Part shown: positions 57,037 through 64,000 of the stretch, one piece after another
Layout of the letters: every line of letters starts with the position of its first letter
Position numbering within the stretch: position 1 is the stretch's first letter
NCBI GenBank assembly: GCA_029378245.1
Contig: JARKIF010000006.1
Location: forward strand, 682,001-746,000
DNA length: 64,000 bases
Direction: 5' to 3'
Source of the DNA: Roridomyces roridus
Taxonomy: Eukaryota > Basidiomycota > Agaricomycetes > Agaricales > Mycenaceae
Notes under the pieces: model-generated
The model's input: only the letters and a program-made list of their open reading frames with translations
Databases searched by the model: none
What the model was told of the DNA's origin: nothing
Program-made: the position numbers and the translations under genes

Positions 57037-57976
57037 GTAAATAGTTGTCTCACAAGTTGAGGTTAGTTGAATAGCCGAATATTTATGTAAACCCATGCTT
57101 CCCTCGTTCACTTCCAATCTTGACTGTGTGGGCGGGATACCTGCGAAACGAGCTCACATGAGCGTAAGGCGTTGGTGTTGTGAGGTCGCCGTCAGACTGG
57201 ATCGATTCTTTCAGCTAAGTCTGGAGGCGAATCCATGCCAGGTTGTATCGAAGTGAAAACAAAAACGCGCGCGCGGCAACAGACTTGAACAACCACGCCT
57301 GGACCGAGTCCGCGTCCCACAGGGCGCCTCGATCGTAACCGGCCTGATGTGGAATGTACCCACACCCGAACCAATCGATGCACAGGAATCAACCTCACCA
57401 GATTTGATTCCGCATCTAGTACCAGCGGCGTCTCGTCGCTAATGTTGATTAGAACGTCCAGGACGGCGGACGCCCGTACGCATAGATCTGGGCTTGCTGA
57501 TGCCCGAATTACTTATACCTGCTCCTTTGACGCTTGTGGTACTCTTATCTGTTCTCCCGCGATTGTTCAGGCACGTTCTGTCAAGTCACGGAGCGCCGGT
57601 CACCGAAAAATGGACAGTTGGCTCCACCAAGGCTCCACAGTTTGATTGTGAACTTCAGACCTGATAAGTGACGGATTTTTGGTTGGTATCCTTCAGATCG
57701 TCCCGGCGCAGGAAACCAGACTATCAGCCTAAAGTGGTTGGCAAGTAGTCCTCCACGGATTGAAAAGTGGAAAAATTGAAAATCGATAATTAAAACGCGC
57801 ACGGTGCCCTTGACAACGCTGATGACGCACAGCAGCACGTGTTAGCCGAGAGTGGAGCGGGTTCCGGAGGTGTCAATTATTTGCCGGGTATGTGACCTTC
57901 TTAGCCTCTCCCTTCCCTTTCCCTTTCGGCCTCCACGAGCACTGGGTGGGCACCGGAGTAGCTGCGGTCGCGTCCC
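57037..57976. other. Intergenic, nothing recognised
   Basis: A GCGCGCGCGGC tract occurs at 57269-57279. Open frames lack motifs. Confidence 0.4.
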
Positions 57977-59137
57977 ATGACGACGAGTGAACCGTCGCTG
58001 AGATCCAGCGTAGCAAGTTCTATCGAGGTGCGTCCGTCCTCCGACCGTTTTTTCTCAAGATGGACAGACTTGCAGAGCTTGGACACGATAAGGCAAAGGC
58101 AGGAACCCACTTCATACGACCATGACCATGACCGACGCTGGTCTCAAGTCGTTCCACCGGATTCGGCGCTGACCTTTGACGTGGACAGCCAGTACTCGTT
58201 CTCAGACCCCGAGCTCTTCTCTCCTAGCTCTTCGGCGACACGGCCCTCGGATACGTCATCTGACAACCGCTCGCAGGTCCTCACCATGGGCCCCTCGTCG
58301 TTGTCGGGAGACGAAGAACTTGAAGAAGAAGACAAGGGTACGGCCGTGGCCACGCCTGCGACGCTTCAATTCTTTCACGAGACGCACAACTCGCTGTTCT
58401 CAGGCTCACCCGAACGATCCGTGCGCGGGCGGACGCAGACGTCATCGACTATGGACGGGCTGGACGTGTATTTGCGCGGTTCCATGCTCGACAAGGCACA
58501 CAACGTGAATCGTTATCGGTCGTGCTTCCAAGATCTCGATGATGAATTTGCGTTTGACCCAAGGATGTCGTTCACCAAGGCCTGGTTGGGGTATATGAAA
58601 CATGGTCATGGGATCCGGCCTGGCGAGGTTCACGATGAGGGGTTTTTCGAGAGCGGCGAGAACGGGAATGAGAACAACTTGGTGCGTGTGCTTTTCCTTG
58701 CATTTCTGGCACTTGCTCATCCCACACAGCCGTCCAGGTTCTCCACCACCACGACCTCCACCTCGAACTACGTTCTCGTCGATGACGACGTGAACGATTC
58801 CAACACGGCACCCGTCCCCGCTTCCCCAGCTGACGTACTCCGCCGGCCTCATTACAACCACATCTCTGCACCATCACTACCACCACTGCCCCCGATTCCC
58901 GCCTCGTTCTGGGAATCACAGTCCCTCCCCCATACGCGCACACGTGCGCGCAGCACGCCGACTTCTTCTGGGCAAACACGCCAACGCAACCTCTCCCTCT
59001 CCAAGTTTGCTCGTGGGCTCAGCTTTTCAAAGAGTAGCGGGAGTAAACTCAAAGCTGAGGCAGATGCCGCTGCGGCTGGCGCGCAGGGTTGGGTGTGGAT
59101 TGATGTCAAGGATAATTTGCATGCACGGGAGGCGTAG
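57977..59137 (+). CDS. Hypothetical Ser/Pro-rich protein
   Basis: ATG 57977 (MTTSEPSLRSSVASS). The open frame runs through to TAG 59137 (386 codons), but bases 58682-58729 look like a 48-bp intron (GTGCGT...CACACAG) that happens to be in frame, so the spliced product would be 370 residues. The protein is largely disordered, with an acidic patch (GDEELEEEDKG), a better-ordered middle (LDVYLRGSMLDKAHNVNRY, FDPRMSFTKAWLGYMKHGHG), a Pro-rich stretch (SLPPLPPIPASFWESQ) and a basic Ser-rich part (RNLSLSKFARGLSFSKSS). The end WVWIDVKDNLHAREA looks conserved. Intracellular; function unknown. Confidence 0.72.
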   Translation: MTTSEPSLRSSVASSIEVRPSSDRFFSRWTDLQSLDTIRQRQEPTSYDHDHDRRWSQVVPPDSALTFDVDSQYSFSDPELFSPSSSATRPSDTSSDNRSQVLTMGPSSLSGDEELEEEDKGTAVATPATLQFFHETHNSLFSGSPERSVRGRTQTSSTMDGLDVYLRGSMLDKAHNVNRYRSCFQDLDDEFAFDPRMSFTKAWLGYMKHGHGIRPGEVHDEGFFESGENGNENNLVRVLFLAFLALAHPTQPSRFSTTTTSTSNYVLVDDDVNDSNTAPVPASPADVLRRPHYNHISAPSLPPLPPIPASFWESQSLPHTRTRARSTPTSSGQTRQRNLSLSKFARGLSFSKSSGSKLKAEADAAAAGAQGWVWIDVKDNLHAREA

Positions 59138-59516
59138 GCGTAGGCGGAGGGACTCACCTATGCTACCGCTTCGTTTCTTCTTCTTCATTATTTTGATGGA
59201 CTAGAACTGGCGTTGTACTCCTGCCTGGTCGGGGTGCCATTGCCTGTTTGTCTCGTATTGTTCGTTTTAGGCATTCGCTTGGACATCATCTATGGCTTCA
59301 ACTTACGTTACATCCGTTATTGTATTCATGACCATGTGGGAACAATGGCCTTTGTCTGATGACTTGTTCAAAGCACGCGTCGGTCACGACCCCTCGCTTG
59401 GGCCACGCCCATGTCCTATAAATGCCATGCCACCAAACCTGGGACCTTCAGCAAAGCCTGCATCCACCCACCCGCCCTCGTCTCGTTCCATCACTCTTCC
59501 CCTCTCAATAACTCCA
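59138..59516. other. Intergenic with TATA box
   Basis: CTATAAAT at 59416-59423 lies about 94 bp before ATG 59517. The upstream in-frame ATG at 59292 lies before this box and is not used in my model. Confidence 0.45.
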
Positions 59517-60056
59517 ATGTTTGCATCCAAATGCAACTCCGCCTCGGTGCCAGCCTCTTCGAGCTCAAGCCCCAGTACGGGCGTGTACGTCCCCGTCCAT
59601 CGACGCACAACCTCTGCGGTACAGGCACCCCAGCAGACTTACGAGTTGCTGTGCAGCACACCCCAAACTCCGGGCTCACGTAGCACCCCGATAATATACA
59701 CCCCCGAGGAATTGACGGCCCTCGCGCAGTCCCCGCTCGTCAAGCAGCTCACTGCGATGACATACACTGCGTTTCGCCAGCGTTTACACCGGGGGGAAGA
59801 AGGAGATGAGGTGTTTGCGGAGATTGCGATGAGTCGGAGAAAGCAGAGGAGGAGGGAGTATAGGGCGCGTAAGGAGGAGGTTGAGGCGCGGCACCACTAC
59901 CACCACCAAGAGCTCAAGGGCGTGGTGGTGCAACAAAATTGGAGGAAGATGTCTGTGGATGCTGTGAGCTGGAGAGCCGCCGTGTTGTCGGCGTCTGCGG
60001 AGCGTGCGAGTGATGTGAGTAATGGCAGGGAACAATGGCACGGTCTAAACACATAG
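59517..60056 (+). CDS. Hypothetical protein, 179 aa
   Basis: Starts MFASKCNSASVPASSSSS after a TATA box and a CT-rich leader. A Ser/Thr-rich N-terminus is followed by an ordered part, IIYTPEELTALAQSPLVKQL, MTYTAFRQRLHRGEEGDEVF, and a basic helix (AMSRRKQRRREYRARKEEVEAR). It ends SVDAVSWRAAVLSASAERAS...HGLNT. The last 110 bp exist as a diverged second copy near 60998-61100. Intracellular; no family recognised. Confidence 0.6.
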   Translation: MFASKCNSASVPASSSSSPSTGVYVPVHRRTTSAVQAPQQTYELLCSTPQTPGSRSTPIIYTPEELTALAQSPLVKQLTAMTYTAFRQRLHRGEEGDEVFAEIAMSRRKQRRREYRARKEEVEARHHYHHQELKGVVVQQNWRKMSVDAVSWRAAVLSASAERASDVSNGREQWHGLNT

Positions 60057-60941
60057 TGATCCTGAATGGAGGCCTAGGGAGAAAAAATAGGGATAAGGTT
60101 ACCGAAATGGCAGATTTGATACACCTAGAATCGAACTAGAATGCACTATGATCACTTGCCAACATCTCTGCTAGGGATGTTCTCAACACATGTTAGCAGG
60201 TTCAACGCAGTGCACGTTGAAATTTTGGCAATGGTAAGTATTGGGTGCAGAGATCAGTCATGAAGGGAAAAAAGGATAGACTATACGCCGAAAGACCTGT
60301 ATCCCAGACTCCGAATCGAACGAAGACCATCTGGAGGGGTGGCAAGTAAGGGATTGGGCGTCATTCGATTGCGAGAACCTCCCACAGAAGCCCTGTCTTC
60401 CACAGCAGTCGTTCTGGGCAGTGCCACAAGTCTTTGCTGCTAACTTACCTATGTCAGAGCTTGAAAATGTGGTGCCGAGGAACGGGTAAGCGATGAGGTC
60501 CCTAGCCATGATCATGAGGGAGGGAGGTCATCGGGCAGAAAACCGAGGATGGTGTCTGATATATATCGAACTGGAGTGCACTAGTCACGATCACTTGCCA
60601 CCAACATTAGCAGGTTCAACGCAGTGCGCATTACATAAAATGTTAGCAATGGTACCAGTCAAGAAGGGGAAAAAACATACCCACCGGCAGATCTAGACCC
60701 CCGACTCCGAATTGAACGAAGACCATCTGGAGCGGTAATTGGAAAATTATTGGACATTTACATTCCGAGTCGGTCCTCGGTCGCTTGTCTTCCACAGCAG
60801 TCCTGCTGCAAGTTTTGACTCTTTGCTGCCAATTTGTTGCAGTACCCAAGTTAGTAGTTTCGGCGTGGCCGGATCGTCTGTCCCAGCGTCGACGAGCTTC
60901 ATGGTGGTTTCGGATAAAGAGCGGCTACATACGATCAAAGA

Positions 60942-61100
60942 TGCCAACTGCGCTCATCGTGAGCGCGGTGGTGGCGCGTTGAGCAACATGGGAGGGCGAT
61001 GTCTGTGGATGCTGCGAGCGGGAGACCCGCCGTGTCGTCGACGTCTGTGGCGAGTGCCAGCGACGCGAGTACCGGGGAAGACGCAAATAGTAGTCCTGAA
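60942..61100 (+). pseudogene. Chimeric relic: SDR start fused to 3' end of the upstream gene
   Basis: ATGCCAACTGCGCTCATCGT at about 60942 copies the first codons of the SDR at 61769 (MPTALIV) and soon hits a stop. From about 60998, ATGTCTGTGGATGCTGCGAG matches the end of the gene at 59517 (MSVDAVSWRA at about 59950). Two gene fragments from opposite sides have been brought together. Confidence 0.65.
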
Positions 61101-61553
61101 TGCAGGGAACGAAAAAGGGGGGCGGGTTCCCTATTTGATACACCTAGATCTAGAATCGAACTGGAATGCACTAGTCACTTGTATGTGTGTATTGAACACC
61201 AACTCGGGCTCTATTCCAAGTTGTCAGTCGTGGCGATGGCTTCTCAAAGTAAACCAAACAAAGACGTACATAGTACCAACTGGGATCCCCGGAGTTGAGT
61301 TCAGGTTGCAGCCTGTTGCGGCATTGGAATTATGACAGTGGTCAAAAGGATGACTTATGCTGAGAAAGAAAAAGAGTTCCGCAGCGACGGTCAGCGTTAA
61401 GCCCAGACTCCGAATCGAACGAAGAGGCGGTTCCCAGCTGTTCCTAGTCGGTGCTCGGTGGCTTCGTGAGCCTCTTGCTGAAACCACGTCTTCATCAGTC
61501 GTTGACTCGTTCCGCGCAGTCCAAGTCTACGAGGAGCGGGGACCCGGTCCGAC

Positions 61554-61695
61554 CCCAATCCGACCCATTTCCGAGCAACGAGGCCGCCAGCCGTGAGGGA
61601 GGGCATCGTGGAGAAATTCGAGGATGGTGTCGATTAGTTCTTGCGCAATGTCATTGGCAATCGACATTGAAGGCGCGAGAAGAGAGAGAAAAGAG
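61554..61695 (-). pseudogene. Truncated F-box 5' copy
   Basis: The minus strand reads MSIANDIAQELIDTILEFLHD, nearly identical at DNA level to the intact gene at 17254, including about 18 bases of leader. After GTCCCCGCTCCTCG the similarity ends, and an insertion and frame change precede it. It is only the F-box start and is not functional. Confidence 0.85.
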
Positions 61696-61768
61696 ACAAG
61701 TCCGAGGCTGTGTTTGGCTGTGATGGGGGATTTGATGACGACGCAAACGCTGATGTCATCCATCAAGC

Positions 61769-62701
61769 ATGCCAACTGCACTCATCGTCGGCGCGACCCG
61801 CGGTCTCGGTGCCTCCCTCGCGACTCGCTACGCCGAAGCTGGTACGACAGTCTACGCAACCTCGCGCTCCACCACGCCCCCCTCCTCGCCCTCGCACCCA
61901 AACATCACCTGGATACCGGGCATCGATATCGCCACCGAATCAGCAGGACCCCTCCTCGCCGCTGCCCTCCCTGCACACGCCGTGCTCGACACCCTCGTCA
62001 TCTCCGCGGGGTACTTTGTGAGCGAGTCGTTCGAGGAGCCCAAGTGGGACGCCCAGGTGCAGATGTACACGACATGCGCAGTGGGCCCGCTCTTTGTCGT
62101 GCAGGCACTCGTCACCGCAGGGAAACTCAAGACTGCTCTTGTCGAAGGTGGTGGCGAAGGCGCGAAAGTCGTACTCCTCTCGTCCGAGAGCGGCTCCATT
62201 GGGCTTCGCCATCAGAAGGAGGGTGGCGGCAATTATGCGCACCATGCCAGTAAGTCGGCGCTCAATATGGTGGGTAAGCTTCTGAGCTTGGATTTGGCGG
62301 GGCGCGGAATTACGGTGGCTATCGTGCATGTGCGTCGCTGCCCATTTCCTTCTTCTTGTCCCTCACTTCTCCAGCCTGGGTTCATGCGGACAGATATGAC
62401 GAAGAATGTGGGGTATGACCAATACTGGGACTCTGGCGGAGGTGCGTGCTGCGTTGGGCCTGCGTCTTTTACTATATTAACTCGAACAGCGGTTACACCC
62501 GACGAAGCTGCTGCTTCCCTCATCCCCTTCATCGACGCCTTCACGCTCGCAATGAGCGGGCAATATTGGGCACCGCGTGGAGCTCGGTGCGTCATCGCGT
62601 AGTCATCGTCCTTCGTCCTGATTCTCCCTTGCAGAGACATCGGCACCGTAGAAGACGTTTTGGGATCCAACCTCCCGACGCCGTTGCAGTTGCCTTGGTA
62701 A
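61769..62701 (+). CDS. Short-chain dehydrogenase/reductase, C-factor-like, altered active site
   Basis: MPTALIVGATRGLGASLATRYAE carries the NAD(P)-binding glycine motif. TLVISAGYF, the Ser motif VVLLSSESGSIG and ALNMVGKLLSLDLAGRGITV follow. Introns at 62330-62375 and 62441-62490, and a last one at 62587-62634, lead to the conserved end DIGTVEDVLGSNLPTPLQLPW with TAA 62699-62701. About 250 residues. In classical SDRs the catalytic dyad is YxxxK. Here the segment is NYAHHASKSALN, so His stands where the Tyr should be, four residues before Lys. The enzyme may be inactive or use another residue. A copied 5' fragment lies at about 60942. Confidence 0.85.
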
Positions 62702-63008
62702 AGCCATCTCGAACGATACAAACCATGAGTGTGTAGGATCAGAAATTCATTTCTATCTTCCGCAATGATCGCAATTGAATCCGTTGGAGGAACCGTCTCT
62801 CTTCGTTGCACGGAGCCAGCGCCTCCTGTTTCGCCGACTGGAGGTCCGCATCGTTTCTGACCAACACGACTTCGGGAAAGCACATCCGGAAGAGCTGAAA
62901 AGCAAACTGGTCGAGGACGCCGTTCAGTTCTTCACCTCTTCACCACGCGAGTCAATGGTTCGTTTGCGGAATAAAGTTACGAGGGAGACAAACGTAGACG
63001 ATCCGCAT
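62702..63008. other. Convergent intergenic region
   Basis: 3' flanks of the SDR (plus) and the reductase (minus). Nothing else. Confidence 0.4.
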
Positions 63009-64000
63009 TCAGAGCAGCCCCGCACTCCGCCAATACCCCAACCAACTCTTCACATCCTTCTCTCCGAGCTGGCACTTCCCCGACCGCAACGTCTCCGAGG
63101 CATCAAGCGCATTGATGATATCCACCTTGGGTAATCCAAACGCATGAGGCTGTCCCTCGGGATTTTGCAACGCTCTGAACGTGGATAGTAGGCGGGGCGC
63201 ACGGAACCCCTCCAACGCTTCGCCGGCGGCTTCGACTCGAGACAGCCATGTCGCGTACGGAACGAGTGGGACATTGAGGTTTCTGGCAATCATGGACGCG
63301 AGCGTCGCCCAGGGAACTGGCTTCGGGTTGACGAGATGAATGAACGTCGCCGTCGATGGGGCCCCCAGGAATTCAACCATCGCAGCAGCCGCGATATTGA
63401 CAGGGATCCAGGACACGTCCTACAGTCGATGAGCGTCGCGTCGCTGAGTTAAAGCTAGTACCATTCACGCACCCGTTCGTCGGTAGGAATACAACCGATG
63501 AATTTCGCACTCTGCACGATAGCCGGAACCCATTCGCCAATGTTCCAAGCTCCGTTAGCGCCACCACTCAACTGGCCCACTCGGACGATGACGGGCTTCA
63601 TCGGCGTAGCCTCCGCCGCACGGACAAGGATCGACTCAGATACCCATTTCGATTCGACATACCCGGACTGAACAGCAACTTCCGCATCCACCGATATCTC
63701 CTTGAGCGGTGGACGCGTCTGTGGATCTAGGGTTCTGACTCAGGGGGTGCCTCAAATGAAGGGCACGGCACTTACGCTGGCATATTCCTATCGAACTTGT
63801 GTACAGGATTCTGGGTGGCTCGGCGAACGGAGACCGCAGGGAAAGATCAATAAGCGAGCGAAGGCCTTTAATGTTGGGCTCGAATGAAAGCAAAGCCAAG
63901 TTGAAATCAACAGGCCAGGCTGGAAAGATTGGCGTCAATGCAAAAGAGAAGTTGCGAAGGCCATACCATTATGGATAATGTCAGTGACAGTGCCTTGAAT
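63009..64000 (-). CDS. C-terminal thioester-reductase domain of an adenylate-forming reductase (partial)
   Basis: Only the 3' end is in the window. Reading from the edge: TVTDIIHN/AWPVDFNLALLSF across a 45-bp intron, IKGLRSLIDLSL, PRILYTSSIGI, then SGYVESKWVSESILVRAAE with the Y-x-x-x-K catalytic pair of the extended SDR fold. RVGQLSGGANGAWNIGEWVP and DVSWIPVNIAAAAMVEFLG follow, and the end KDVKSWLGYWRSAGLL is at 63009. This is the NAD-binding_4/male-sterility-type reductase that releases a carrier-bound acyl thioester as aldehyde or alcohol in fungal NRPS-like (A-T-R) enzymes. The adenylation and carrier domains should lie beyond 64000. Confidence 0.88.

Larger units (their letters stand above)
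60057..61768. repeat. Degenerate dispersed/tandem repeat patchwork
   Basis: Two motifs recur in the same order: ATCGAACTRGARTGCACT at about 60123, 60568 and 61155, and CTCCGAATCGAACGAAGACC-like at about 60307, 60705 and 61405. AGCAGGTTCAACGCAGTGC is shared at about 60195 and 60607. Unit spacing is 400-700 bp and copies have diverged. Within the block lie fragments of neighbouring genes: a copy of the SDR 5' end at about 60942, fused to a copy of the 3' end of the 59517 gene at about 60998, and an F-box 5' fragment at 61554-61695. No intact gene was seen. Confidence 0.65.

Overview
The window is nuclear DNA of a filamentous basidiomycete, almost certainly an Agaricomycete and probably Agaricales. 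Genes are dense, on both strands, and cut by many 40-70 bp introns with GTRNGY donors and CTNA-type branch sites. The families are typical of mushrooms: F-box/LRR-type proteins, NACHT and TPR-CHAT STAND-like proteins, DUF6699, DUF3433, polyporopepsin-like aspartic proteases, a fungal heme peroxidase and a Zn2Cys6 regulator. No bacterial operons, rRNA, tRNA or CRISPR are visible. All exon models below were made by eye from splice sites, frame and family motifs.

Layout. 0.2-1.4 kb: a 1,170-bp element with terminal inverted repeats and a 7-bp target duplication. 1.5-2.1 kb: a putative micro-exon secreted-peptide gene. 2.5-3.1 kb: a small membrane protein. 5.3-7.8 kb: a hevamine-type GH18 chitinase with five LysM modules, overlapping tail to tail a protein with an internal repeat. 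9.2-9.4 kb: a 45-residue secreted peptide. 10.8-12.1 kb: an unknown protein. 12.7-16.7 kb: two tandem F-box genes flanking a Pmp3 gene. 17.3-18.6 kb: a third F-box gene, of which broken 5' copies lie at 4.1 and 61.6 kb. 19.2-20.2 kb: a BTB protein. 20.6-23.5 kb: a NACHT NTPase with a hAT-like MITE in its intron, followed by relics of a second NACHT C-terminus. 24.3-29.6 kb: an unknown protein, a C2H2 zinc finger gene and a serine-rich protein.

30.7-34.2 kb: two tandem secreted aspartic proteases. 34.5-37.5 kb: a Zn2Cys6/fungal_trans regulator. 38-39.5 kb: two tandem secreted eight-cysteine proteins duplicated with their promoters. 40-43 kb: a large DUF3433-type membrane protein. 43.5-44.5 kb: a DUF6699 protein. 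44.8-49 kb: two convergent paralogues forming a large inverted duplication. 49.2-49.5 kb: a small CsbD-like protein. 50.3-52.3 kb: a secreted heme peroxidase. 53-57 kb: a 1,306-residue TPR-CHAT protease-like protein. 58-60 kb: two unknown proteins. 60-61.7 kb: a patchwork of degenerate repeats and copied gene ends. 61.8-62.7 kb: an SDR with an altered active site. 63-64 kb: the C-terminal reductase domain of an adenylate-forming reductase, cut by the window edge.

Working together: there is no single biosynthetic cluster. The chitinase, proteases, peroxidase and small Cys-rich proteins form a secreted or cell-wall set. NACHT and TPR-CHAT belong to families tied to self/non-self recognition and regulated cell death. 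The dominant theme is local gene duplication (F-box, proteases, small secreted proteins, inverted pair) followed by decay and small transposon insertion.
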